DNA of 64,000 nt from Coffea arabica. Taxonomy: Eukaryota; Streptophyta; Magnoliopsida; Gentianales; Rubiaceae. Location of the stretch: the NCBI RefSeq assembly GCF_036785885.1, contig NC_092323.1:7014501-7078500 (forward strand), written 5' to 3'. The notes below the pieces were generated by a model that saw only the letters and a program-made list of their open reading frames with translations, was not told the origin of the DNA and ran no database searches. The position numbers and the translations under genes were made by a program. Below, piece after piece: positions 38,259-52,600 of this stretch (position 1 is its first letter; every line of letters begins with the position of its first letter).

Positions 38259-39192
38259 GGCTCCGTTTGATAACACTGAATCTGAATTCTGAATACTGAA
38301 ATAATTAATTTGCTGAATTTTAAGCACTGAAAAGAGATATATGAATATCTGAATCTTAATGCTGAATCTATTTATACTGTTTGATAAATATTCATAACTT
38401 AATGCTTAATAAGCTAAATTGTACAATTTTGCCCTTCTATCTTTTAATCCAAAAAGGAAATAGAACCTATGATTTAATTAACTTAAAATTGTTAGGTATG
38501 AAAATGACAATGATTGTGAAGAACAATGCATACAATGACAATGTTTTTTTGTGTGGGGAAAGGGTATGGTTTCATCGTTTTGAGAATGGGAAAATGAGCT
38601 TTTAATACTCCAAAAGCACGTTCAATTACATTTCTCAATCTTGCATGTGCTTGGTTAAAGCGTTCTCCTTTTCATCTTGGACGAGAAGCATTTCGAAAAT
38701 CAGACAACCAATATCTAATATTTCGATATGGTGTCATAAAGCCACGTGTGTGTGGATAAGCTGCATCACATAAATAATAGTTATCTGCAAAAAAATATAT
38801 ATATATCAAAATATAAATGTTTGTGGATGAAAATTATTGCAAAAAAATACTATTGTTAAAAAAAAATTTTGAATAGAGAATATCAGGTTGTTTTGTTTAA
38901 TTAGATAAGGATTTTGAATAGGGAATATTAGGTTGTTTAATTAGATAAGGATTTTGAATGTAATTAACAAACAAGGATATATTTGGTAGATAAAATAAAA
39001 TAGTTGAAGTAAATCTCTTGATTCTTATCAAATTAAGCATTCAGCTACGATTCTTGTGCTGAAAAAAATACATACAAATTCAGCACCACTTAATAAGTTC
39101 AGCGGGTGAATTTTTATTTATCAAACACCCACAACATCTGAATGTCTGAATGAATTCAGTTTCAGCACTTTTTTATGTTATCAAACAGGCAC
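38259..39192. mobile_element. PIF/Harbinger-type element with decayed transposase
   Basis: The ends are GGCTCCGTTTGATAACA and, inverted from the right, GTGCCTGTTTGATAACA; the inner flanks also share CTGAAT words. The flanks TAA and TGA are only a near match, so the borders may be off by a base. The minus strand inside carries a transposase remnant, described separately. It is not autonomous. Confidence 0.75.
38500..38782 (-). pseudogene. Remnant of a Harbinger-type (DDE) transposase
   Basis: The minus-strand translation gives NYYLCDAAYPHTRGF, MTPYRNIRYWLSDFR, a stop, then RLRNVIERAFGVLKAHFPIL and IVIVCIVLHN. These match the C-terminal half of plant HARBI1-like DDE nucleases: the Asp of the LxDxxYP block, the Glu of the NVIERxFG block and the terminal ALHN-like motif. 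The N-terminal half is missing and a stop follows RPR, so no protein is made. Confidence 0.85.
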
Positions 39193-39256
39193 TGAGACAG
39201 GCACAACTAAATTGAATTATAGCACTGAATTAAATATTGCACAAATATTATATACT

Positions 39257-39271
39257 CCCCCCCCCCCCCCC
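39257..39271 (+). repeat. Poly(C) tract
   Basis: Fifteen consecutive C residues, followed by CTCTCCCT and an A run. Confidence 0.9.
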
Positions 39272-40188
39272 TCTCCCTAAAAAAAAATTGTCCTCATTTG
39301 TATATTTGGAAAAAAAGAAAATTCATGAGTGTGAGAAAAAATAATTGAACAATTAAGAGATAGTACTTAATATGTCTATCTGTGCTGAGAACAAATATAT
39401 ACTTTGTGGGAGAGCATATGTGTACAAGAGTGTACCATATGTGTAAGGGGTGTGATATGTACAAGCAATTCACAAAATTCAATAAAAAATTTTCACTTGA
39501 AATCTTATCTGCAAATTAAGAAGTGCTTAATATATTAAGTGCAAAGGAGATGCCTGCATTTCAATGGCATTCAAGGATGTCTCTAATACTACTTTCTCAA
39601 AAGGATTCACTACTGTTACCCACAATTCTATACACTACTTGCCGTGTAGAATCCAAGAGTCCAAGACCAGTTCTTTTCTTTTTATATATATATATTTTAA
39701 GTTCAAGTTGAGAGATTCACATAACAGAGGTTGCTTACAAAAATGATAGCAACATCCAAAGTTGCAATCTCAAATCTCAGTTCATCAGAGAAAACATTCG
39801 TCAGCAACATACACATCTCAATGTCTAACTTCATGTACCGACAACCACCAGAGGGTCTAGATGATGAAACAATTCACCCCCCCCCCCATGTTTTGTTAAC
39901 ACAAGATGCATAGTGAACGGGGGAAATAGAACACTGTCGTTCAGATGAATTAACCATTTTGTCCATTCAGCTCCCAGAAGAACGACACTTTCCCCTCACA
40001 CTAAATTACGTATGAGCAGAAAACAAACAATAAGGCTACAATAGACTATCTTGAATAACTACCTGCATCTACAAATAATCAGAGATCCTTGCCACGAGCA
40101 ATCCATCTTCACCAACTGGGAAGTCAAATTTCACGACCAGGAGAGAGGACTTGTCAATGTTACTAAATCCCCTATGCTGGTCACAAAC

Positions 40189-42502
<2,314 letters not shown>

Positions 42503-43229
42503 TTATGGGTGGTGCTGGGTGAAACTGGAGAAGGATTTCTGGCCGGAGTTGGTGTTTAGAAGGGGTTTAAGGAATGACACTTGCCCGTAGTATGGATGTG
42601 GTATTAAGTGATGGAGTGAGAAAATCTAACGACCACCGGTAACTCACCCGGATTTGAGCTCCAAGCCTGAGACTCACCGGTAACTCGTGCGGCAAGCGGG
42701 ATTCCCGGAGGCTCGGCCAGCCTGAGACCACGCAATGAGCCAAAAGCAAAAGCTATGGAGATTGCTTGCTGAGAAGTCTCGCAATATAATAATGTTGTGT
42801 GATCGACTTGAATTTGTACTCGGACAAAACTTCTGGGAATCTGAACCTTGTGGGAATAGGGATTGACCAAAATTCAATTTTATTCTAGTAGTAATAACTT
42901 TTATTTTATTTTATTTTTTGCTTTTGGCACTCGGTATCCTTGCCTTTAGTAAGACTAAACTGAATTTGACTCGGAGAATGCTGTAAAGTCCGGCTCTTAC
43001 TCGAAAGCGGAGGTCAGGTTCAGAACTTTTCAAAGTGAGTTGAACTTGCGACCTTAGCAACCTACCATTAGCATTAGCAACTGCTTATCAGCTATTTCAA
43101 TAACCCGCTTACCAATTGTCCCAAACTCATGGTAGTAATAATAACTGTCATAATTATTATGAAGAGCTCGCCTGGCCCAGCGATCTTTTATACATGTTTT
43201 TTCAGTAGTAATTATAGGTACTATTTCAC

Positions 43230-43490
43230 GTAACGTAGATTTAGGGGTTCTAGAATCATCAATGGTTGGTGAACCAGCAGATCCATTCGCAACTCATTTG
43301 GAAATATTACCAGAATGGTATTTCTTTTTCGTATTTCAAATACTTTGTACAGTACCAAATAAATTGTTGAGTACTCTTTTAATGGTTCCAGTACCTGCGG
43401 ATTATTAATAGTATATTTTTTAGAGAATGTTAATAAATTTCAAAATCCATTTGGTTGTCCAGTAGTGACAACTATCTTTTTGATTGGTGT
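43230..43490 (+). pseudogene. petD: Nuclear copy of a plastid petD fragment
   Basis: One frame reads [46 protein letters not shown], then stops. A shifted frame continues with [10 protein letters not shown]. This is the C-terminal half of subunit IV of the cytochrome b6f complex, with missense changes, stops and a frameshift. Being decayed and in nuclear DNA, it is a nuclear plastid insertion and not a gene. Confidence 0.92.
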
Positions 43491-43564
43491 AACATTACAT
43501 ATTCTGATCCTTTCTTTTTCTCTTGATTTTTTTTTGATCGAGATATATAGATTCTGTTCATAGA

Positions 43565-43785
43565 TTAACGAAAATATGCAAAAGCTCTATTTGCCTCTGT
43601 CATTTTATGAGTCTCTTCCTTTTTGTGTATGGCATCGCCTCTCCCTTTGGCAGCATCCACTAATATGGAACTTAATTTGAAAGCCATATTTCGACTTGGA
43701 TGTTTTCGAGATGCCGCTAATAACCAATGAATGACAAGTGCTTTTCTAGTGGAAGTAATACTTGAAATGGCAATCCATAAAAAAA
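43565..43785 (-). pseudogene. rps7: Nuclear copy of a plastid rps7 fragment
   Basis: On the minus strand, [40 protein letters not shown] and [18 protein letters not shown] followed by a stop match the C-terminal part of plastid ribosomal protein S7, with scattered substitutions. The 5' part is missing. In plastid genomes petD and rps7 are far apart, so their joining here shows a rearranged insertion. Confidence 0.92.
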
Positions 43786-43869
43786 AACACCAATAGTAAG
43801 GCTAACTAGAACAAGTCAATAACAAAAAGGAATTACTAAATAATTTAGTAAAGTTGATATGACTGCAAT

Positions 43870-44396
43870 TAGGGCTGTCAACGGGCCGGTTTCGGGCCAG
43901 AATTCATTATTCCGGACCCGGACCCGAATTACTGTACTGGACCCGGATCCGACCCGTTTACCCGACGGGTCTTGTATTCTATGTTCCGGATCCGGATCCG
44001 GCGGGTCCCGGATCTGGGTCGGGTCTACCCGAACAAATTTAGCAAAATTTATAATTTCTAATAAAAATGAGAAAAAATTATATTTGTAAACTAATTTCTA
44101 ACTAATGCAAAGAAAAAACCAAATAAGAAAAGAAATTAAATTGACTTTATTCAAATACATCACCCTAATCAAATTATATTGATAAATATATATTTTTTTA
44201 AATTATTAATTCATTTATATCCGGATCGGGGTCTAATACGGGTCGGAATACTATATTCCGTATCCGACCCGTTTTTTGTTTGACAAAACGGATCCGGGAA
44301 ACGGAATTAAATCCCTACCCATACCCGCAATAATTTCACGGATCCGGTCCGGATCCGGGTCTAGACCCGACCCGTTGACAGGCCTAACTGCAATGG
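43870..44396. mobile_element. hAT-like MITE with 8-bp target-site duplication, inserted next to plastid DNA
   Basis: The ends are TAGGGCTGTCAACGGGCCGG and, inverted from the right, TAGGCCTGTCAACGGGTCGG. The 8-mer ACTGCAAT flanks it at 43862-43869 and 44397-44404. The arms are made of iterated GGATCCGG and GGGTC words, and the core is AT-rich and non-coding. The ends resemble those of the element at 28628 (TAGGGCTG, then AACG), so both probably use the same transposase. Confidence 0.92.
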
Positions 44397-44726
44397 ATGG
44401 TCCAATATTGAAGAAACGAGCATCGTCCCTAGATGGAAGAAGATTTTTTATTCAAGTACTTTTGTACCATCCACCAGAACTTGAAGACAAAATAACCCAT
44501 GAGAAGGGCTGATTTGCGGATGAGGAATTAGTGTATCAACTCGCTTTCATCCTTTCTGGCTTGGAGTCCAAGATAAACTAAGCAGTAAGCATTGATAGTT
44601 CACATAACTCGAATACTTTTCAATAAAAATAGGAAAAGAAAACTAAAAGAATAAATAAAAACGAAGGGCGAAATGAAACAAAAAGAACTCTAGTCAATTT
44701 ATTCCTATAAAAAATGTAATCGATTC

Positions 44727-44977
44727 CAGTGGCGGAGCTAGGAATTAACTTTGGAGGGGGCGAGTCTATAGCAATGAAAGTAAAATATATTTACAAAAAA
44801 AATATTGTGAACATATATATCACAAGATTAGAAACTTGGGGGGGCAAAGTGAATTTTTTGATCAATTTTTGGGGGGCAAAACATAATAATAAAAATTTTT
44901 TTACTTAGAAATTTTTTTTTAACAATTGGAGGGGGGGCGGTTGCCCCCCCTGGCCCCCCCCCTTCCCTCCGCCCCTG
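44727..44977. mobile_element. Small hAT-like MITE (GGCGGAG type)
   Basis: The left end is CAGTGGCGGAGCTAGG and the inverse of the right end CAGGGGCGGAGGGAAGG. The 8-mer ATCGATTC flanks it at 44719-44726 and 44978-44985. At 251 bp it is very G-rich on one side and C-rich on the other, with no coding capacity. Fragments starting the same way occur near 15743 and, inverted, near 55535-55570. Confidence 0.85.
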
Positions 44978-45837
44978 ATCGATTCTTTCTTGGGTCGCGA
45001 ACAGTGATTCAATTGATAATGAAGAAAGAGAATTCTTGATTCAATTCTCTACCTTAACGACAGAATAAACTTCTTCATCTTGAAAATGAGAAAAAGAAAG
45101 GTAAACATTTTACCTTGTATTTATTCGTTTGTCAACAAAATTTTTATTTTTTTGTCAGTAAAAAGTACTAGGATTTTTGGAATAATTCAGTAACCAAAAA
45201 ATTATTATTTTTAAAACTAAAAGAATGAATTTAATTCTATTTCATATTGATTACATCAACTCAAGAGATGATGAAATTTTTCTATTTCATAGAAAATTGA
45301 AAATGGATCAATTTTTAAGTGTATTCCGATTATTCCAAACTTTTATTACTTATTTATTTGTTTGTTGAACAAAAAAAAACTTTTTGAATTTCCAGTAGAA
45401 AGAGATTTTCCTAAGGAAAAAACTTTTAAAACTGTCCAATATCTCTTCCTTTTTCAAATATTTTACGAATACATTTTTTTGATGAAAAATACACTTTTTT
45501 AATGAAGAATTTTTTTTTTGGAATTGCCATTTAAAGGGAATTACTTATTGTTCTAACTAGATGTGAAAGACATCTATTGTTCAAAATCAATCATTTAGAC
45601 TATTTATTATCGAAATAATAATAATATCTTTCTAGCTGGTTTGGAAGAATTAGGAGATTCTTTAGAAGAAATATGGTTCTCCTTCTGGCGGCAACATAGT
45701 TGGTACCGCTGATGGGGTCAAATCAATATCTTCACCACTTTAGAATGTGAGAAAATATTGTGATAAAACCTTTATTGATATGTTGCGATAAAAGAAAACA
45801 GATTAATCCAAATAATCAAAACATGAAAAACGAGTGA

Positions 45838-46020
45838 TTCGGTAAATGTTTTTGGATAGGAGATTATTTAAAATATTATCAGAATAATTATTGTAGGACT
45901 TTTTACGAGATATATATGAAATAAAATGGTGAATAGAAAGATAAAGATTGTATTAAAAAATGTGTTTGTGATGCAAATAAATATTTTTTTAAAAATGATT
46001 TCTGCCTAAACACAAACACT
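45838..46020. mobile_element. Decayed copy of a dispersed MITE family
   Basis: GTTTTTGGATAGGAGATTAT at the left, then TTATTGTAGGACTTTTTACG, GATATATATGAAATAAAATG, GTGATGCAAATAAATA and an inverted end (TAAACACAAACAC). The same word order recurs at about 13552, 14000, 25920 and 31690 (inverted). Borders are approximate. Confidence 0.6.
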
Positions 46021-46031
46021 AGCATTCCCGT

Positions 46032-46256
46032 TCATGTTACTGATTCAATAGCAAAATAAGTAGTGGTAATAGTTTGTTGTGACGATTTGTAACTAATGCT
46101 AATAATGACGCCTTCAGGCGCATAATCAAATGCATTGTACATATGAAATCTGTAAGGGAAGTAGCCCATAAAAATTGAAGCTGCAACTCGAGTGGCAAAA
46201 TATTCTTCGAGCTTTGCAACAATGTTTGTCAAAAATTCTACGCTAGAAGAAACCAC
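46032..46256 (-). other. Unassigned open reading frame of 74 codons
   Basis: The translation (SVEFLTNIVAKLEEYFATRV, then FPYRFHMYNAFDYAPEG) has a protein-like composition, unlike most chance frames here. I recognise no family, see no clear partner exons, and the upstream minus-strand DNA soon meets a stop. It could be a pseudogene fragment or chance. It lies between a MITE copy and the kinesin 3' end, on the kinesin strand. Confidence 0.25.
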
Positions 46257-46651
46257 CCACTAGATTTCTCCGTTTTCTGAACGTAGATGGAAGTTTGAAT
46301 GAGCGCCTTTACCGCTGCTCCATTACAGATAACTCGGGCTGCTGCTACTACTACCCTCTGCCACATATATGTACAATTAAATCCCATTCAAAATCACGAG
46401 CCTACGTAGTTCAGGAAACATTCTGAAACAGAGAGAAGGTAAAAGAATGATTTGAATCGCAGGGAACAAGAAAAGGGACAGAATAAGGACTCGGCTGTTT
46501 GCCATTGGCTACAATCATCTCTCGATGGTCCTAACTCCTAGTATAGTCAAAATTATGTACAATCCTCGGGCGCAAAGACATGAAGAGGAGGCTAAGAGAT
46601 TAGGCAGTCGGTATAAAGTTTATTGAACTTTGGAGAGATAAGAATCAACAG

Positions 46652-49600
46652 TCAGGGACTAAATGAACTTTTTCTCGAAGTAACAAAAGAAGGTAGCTGT
46701 GATGTCTCTGGTAGATTAGAGGAATTGGCTTTTGCAGAAACAAGTTGAGGACCGGCAGGAATATTCTCAAATGGCCTATTTCTAAACACATTATACATGT
46801 CGCTAGCACAAGTCATATTGGTTCTTCCCTGGGTGTCCTGGCTAGTATGCATTCCCACTCCCAGAGTTGCTTGATTTTGTTGACTGATAGAGTTTGTCCA
46901 GATATCCTGCGAAAGATTCAATAGCTACTACATGCAGTTACAAAAATAAGAAAGGAATGGTATTATAAAAAAAAAACGCAAACTATGTAAAGGACATAAC
47001 TTGTGTCATTTCAGGTTGGTGATTAATTGATAGATACCTGCTCCTGCCTACTATTGCTGTAAGGCGAGACCATGGTTCTCATCTGTGGGAATGAGTTACG
47101 CAAATAAAGAGGAGATCTATCAGGGGTGCAGTACTGTGAGTTAGGCCCATTTCCAAACCAGTGCTGACTACTAAGCCTCATGTATGCTGCCGGTGAGTGA
47201 TTGAGAGACATGTAATAATATGAACTATGATGCTCCTCTCCGCAATATGTACCAGGCACTGTCCAGTTGTCCTTGGAAAGTGACCTGACACTCAAGTTTT
47301 GGTGTTGTGGAAAACCACAGCGTGCTCTAGTGTGCAACTTATTATTCGTGGAACAAGATGAAGGTGAGTATCTTCCACATCCCATATCTAATGAAGGCTG
47401 ATAGTATCTTACTCCAACTTGAGGCGTTGGCATATAGTCTTCAATTGTAATCCCTTGTTTCTCGGTAAGCTCCAATAACTGCTTCTCATCAAGTCCCAAA
47501 CTCAGCAGCAGATTCCACATATTCCTCTGTGCTTCCCTCTGGCTGCAAATAATTTGATCTCTCATAGCCATTTCAAACTGGAGCTCAGTGTTTGCAATTC
47601 CCTTTACATATCACAATTCGAGGATTGTTAGGTACAGCAAACAAGTTCCCAGGCCCAGAAAAAGCCCTAACAATCATTGGCTATCCAGCATTCAAAATTC
47701 CCAACCAACTTGTGCCAACCAATAAGCGAAGTTGGAGAAATACAAAAAGGGCAAACCCATTAAGCATGCTTGAAGAAAGGTACCAGCTCGACAAATACTC
47801 AAATAACAGAAGCTACTAAGTCTAATTTATGAAGAAGGAAAATGTTTCTAACATTTTATGTTGTGATACGGAAGCTAAATGATGCATGTATGATGTAATA
47901 CCAGGAGTCTGTATTGACTCAGAACTCGCAAATAGGTTTTGTTGCCATTGTTGCTGATTGCATCTTCAATCATTTCTTGTAGCTGATACCTGCGCTTCTC
48001 ATTTGCTTCAATTTCCTGCAGGATAAAGACTTGTTAAAATAAGAAAGCTACAATAGAAGGAACCAATTTACAAAAACAGCTATGTATGGTCACCATCTGG
48101 TAATGGACACCAAGTTCATCATTGTCACGGATATTGTCAAGAATCACTTGCCGCCTCTGTCTCAAAGCCTGCACAACTGCTCCATCTTTTTCAATTTCCT
48201 GTGATGCAAATAGGAACTCATTTGGACATGATTTTCTGGCATATATGTCTAATCTCAACAGTTAATCTGGACTTCAGATGCCTTTGTATCCGCAGGAGGT
48301 TTGGAATTCATCCTCCCAGAATGACAGAAGAGGGGATTTTTGTTGACAAGGTCACTGGTAGTTCACCTACTTGTTTTGGAAAATGTTTTTGAGTGTAAAA
48401 TAAACTCTCACTTTTTTCTACCTGCTGTTTTGCAATAGCATCATCAAGTTGTTGGAGTTCAGTGCGGTTATGAAGGTTAGTTTCCTCCAGTTCAAATAGA
48501 GCCTTCTGCAAGTTTATCCTTTCCTGAACATTTTCACTGGTTTCTTGGCTCAACCCATCCAACCATGACATTTCATCATCCACAGATTTCTCAGCAGGCT
48601 TAGCACTCAGTTGAGATTCTTTTTCTGATAACTCCTTTCTCAACTGGCTCACTTCATTCTGCAGATATTTCATTGTACATGGAAGTGTTAATACCTGACA
48701 TAATACTTTCATGTTGGTATATCAAGCAGGTTACCTGTAGAGTGTCGATCATCCTTTGGTAGTCTGACACGTGTGTATTTATGGTGCCGATATTTTTCTG
48801 ACATGGGTATGGACAGATTATCAAATCTATGACCATGGTTGGAAATTGCGTCAATTGATTAAGCATTCAGGATACCATTAGACAAGGAATGAGGAAAGAA
48901 CCCAATAAACATGATGAAACCTTCAAGAAATTAAAGCATTGTCATAGCATGTTTTGGAGAAAGATACCATGCAATTATGGTATTCAAAAAGATATAGGAC
49001 AACATGAGGACCCAAAACCGCAACTTGCTTTCTGGAACACAACATACAATCTCTGAATGTAATTTTATTTCCTTGGAATCACTTTTATGAAAAAGATTCA
49101 ATTTGCATGCCTCATAAGGGCTTCTTATGCGGTTTGGAGATACCACTAACATTCAGCAATAGTTCTTAAAGTGAATCTTTTAGTGAAAAATCATCAAATT
49201 TATTAGGGAAGTGACTCTTTGACAGCTCAGCCGCACACCCTTACAGGTTTTTCATATGATTCCCCAATCCTTAAGATCACCAGCAATAAAGCTTAGCACT
49301 CTGACCATTTGATGGATCATTGCCAAGATATTTGTGGTCAATCATTAGTAAGTTCAAATATGAATCCATAATCAAAGGGTATTCTATGTAAGTTCACCAA
49401 AACAAGAAGATAGATTCTGTCATCTCCTCATGCCACAAGAATTTCTTGATGCAATGAGATTTAAATACCCCATCTTAATTTTCCTCAAAACAAATGTGAA
49501 CATATATACGAGTCTCACCTGGATGTGTGTCCGGATTTCTTTTGCTCGGTCAGCATACTTTAACGTATTAACTGTGTGGTGATACTGACTATCGGCTGGT

Positions 49601-52600
49601 GATACTGTAGCAATCATTATTGTTTGGGAATTACCGCTCAGACCATCTTTAAGAATCCGTGTCAATTTGCTGGAAAGGATTTACTGTTAGATATAAGAAC
49701 AAGAGAAACCATAGAACCATGAGTCCATGACAACTGAAAGCATACCTGTTTCTATAAGGAACATAAGCTAGACCCTTTTTCTGTTGCTTGCCAAGGGCAT
49801 TTATGCAGTTTGCTAGTGCAAGAAGAGATCGATTAATATTGGCACCATCTCTCAACTTTTTGCCTCCGCTATTTGTTTCAGATGCTCGTTCACTGCATAA
49901 AAAAGTTTGCAATGATAAGTAATTAACACCTTTGAGTAGAGCAGGATACCTAAAGTGCAAACAAACAGAAGGAACCAAACCTGCCAGCAAGATCGACAAG
50001 GGAAAGTTTTCCCCTAATGACCTGATTGGGATACTTCTTACTCTGTTTCCTTGTCACATTTATCCCCAAAACTGCATGTGATCTGGCCATTGAAAGCTAA
50101 AATTAGTTCGACACAAAACTCAGATGAAACATATTCTACTCAAATAAGTGAAATAACAGGTGACACAAGACTCTCCACTACATAATTGAGATTTTATGCT
50201 TCACTATACCAGACAAGGCCCAGTTCACATACTAGTGGAAGTGTTAATTTCCCAGAATTACTTAAACTAGAGAAATGTTTATTTTAAAAAATGTTGGTAT
50301 ATAGTTAAAGGAATAACAAAAATTAGAGGAAAATTAATGGGCTTAAATGGAATCTTTGTTCTCAATTACTGCTGATAAAACCTTTGCGATAATCACCCAA
50401 AACGAAGAATAGCTGGACCCAAGTTTCTCAGTAGAAACGGAGAGAGAAATTTGGCACTCAGAAATCTGGACGCTACAGGGTTTAAGAAGAGTCAACCAAT
50501 TCAGCCATAATCCCAGAATTAAAGAGCGTTCTTCATGCTTGAAACCCCTAAAAACCCTGTCAAAGTGAAGCTTTCTTATGGCCATAAAAGGCCTGGGCTA
50601 AAGTACAGTTAACCATATATCTATTACTCAGAAAATACAAAAGTCCTGGTTCCAGTCAAGAACACCATAACATGCCACCAGTTAACAGACTGCAGCAACT
50701 TAATTCAACTAGATGCACAAGAAGAATATATTGCTAACCTGGATGAAGTTTCATTAGCTTCAGTGCTTTCAGTTTTTCTTCTACTGTTCCCCAAATTCAA
50801 AAGTTCTAGAATCTTATCAGCTGAGTTTACCTGGAAATGACAAAGAAGAAACTTAGGAAATTACACACACACACAGAAATTACAATGTTGTTAAGGCCTG
50901 TGAGTTGTCCTATTGTACAAAGTAGATGAATCCAATATTTATATGCACAAAAGACTAACAGAAACCACATAACATCAGATTCAATAGCAAAAGGATGGTT
51001 ACTCCTCAAGACTTGCGGTAGTTCTGGTCAATCTAATTATAAGGCCATGATCCCCAAACATACCAAGACATATCAAGAACTATAGGGAATTTTACTAGCT
51101 AGGTTTGAAAAATTCAAAAAGGAAATGTAAAATCAGTAGCATGTTAACGTGTGAAGTATCAAACTGAAATATTTATTGGGCCTACTGTCTTAAGAGTCAA
51201 ATCGAGCAAAGAATTTGGAAAAACAAGAAAAGGTATAAGCATAAGAACAGAGCAGAACATGAAGCTGCATCCTAAATTGAAAACTGTGACTTTAAGGATA
51301 AAAGCGTACAGCTGCTTGTGAATGTTTCTGCTCTTGACAATCCACAAGTACACGGATAAGGCGAGTACTAAGACTATTTTATTATGTCCTCAGCTCTAGC
51401 TGAATGTTATACTTGGCGTGAGTGACAACCCATTACAAAAATCAAAATTGGAAACAACTGGTATGGTTGACTAAGCCAAATTAAGAAAGTGGAAGTCATA
51501 AGAGCAAATGAGTAACTGGAGTGAAATAGAGTGCTGATACCCTTTGTCCAATAGACCAGCTTAATGATACAGTTTTATACTTTGAACATACACTTCTTAT
51601 ACACATACATGAGCGTATCTCACACATGCATAAATGCATAGTTTATACTCAACACTTAAAGCAGTAAATATATCGAATACTCTGAAAAAGATCCTGACAG
51701 TCGTAAATGCTGGCATCTAGCATGACACTATGACCTGAGTTTTACCCTAGGAAAAAATGAACCTTGATGCATCTAAGGCCAGCAACAATTATTCCTTGCT
51801 CTGGGTCTTCTCTGAGTTCCAGGTGACCTGATGACCTTTCAAGCAAGTCATAGATAACCTGTACATTTTAATTGTCAGACATGGACCAATATGATTAATC
51901 ATAAAAGTCAAAATGAAGATCTTTTCTTTTGTTCTTTACATATGGGAACTCTACCTCATTGTAAACTTCAAGATAAGAACAAGTAACTTCAAATTGATCG
52001 CAGCTATTATCTTTCTTTATAAGATCAAAAATTGTTTTAAGACTGAGAACCATAAGTCCAGGGTCATCTTGAGTCCCTACCATTGTATATGTTTTACCGC
52101 TGGAAAGAAAAAACCATATTAGATGAAGAAAAAAATTCACAAGGTGCATATTAATCACACAACCAAAAAGAATAAAATCTGATAAGATCCTCTTGTGATG
52201 ATATGAGAAGATGTTGCCTACCAATCATTTGATTGCAAAATACAGGTGAACGAAGGGCAACAATATATGTACCATTACATAAAGAACCAAAGGAGGGGAG
52301 AGAAGGATGAGAAGCTGAGCGAATAGGAGAGGACAAAGTTTAAGGTCTTAAACCTACATTGCTCTGGAAAAGATAATGACAATGTGGCATCTCCAAATAA
52401 ATAATTAATATATTATTCCTTCAAAGGTAGGCTACAACTAATTGCAAGACTCTTGCATTACTAAAACTACTCTTTTGGTATCATGCATTTTGTCACTTCC
52501 ATTTCTTCTGCCAGTTATAAAATGAGAGAGAGGCAGTGATACTACTGCAGTTGGGGTGAAAAATTTTTTGATCCTTATGAGAAAAGTTTGAAATGTTCAC

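Larger units (their letters stand above)
37287..40188. other. Intergenic region between HKL3 and the WDR5a gene
   Basis: Holds the HKL3 promoter and leader at its left, then two DNA transposons almost side by side (37551-38171 and about 38259-39192), a poly(C) tract (39257-39271) and the presumed 3' UTR of the WDR5a gene next to 40189. A near repeat of a short stretch (GTTTGGTCCGAGTCTTCAAT-like) occurs in the HKL3 leader near 37310 and 37400. No gene is seen. Confidence 0.7.

Noticed and set aside
43230-43785. Functional plastid genes petD and rps7
   Set aside because: Both are truncated and carry stops, a frameshift or missense changes, and they lie between nuclear genes and nuclear transposons.
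43859-44512. Plus-strand frames with Gly/Ser/Arg-rich products
   Set aside because: They arise from the iterated GGATCC/CCGG words of a MITE and cross its border.
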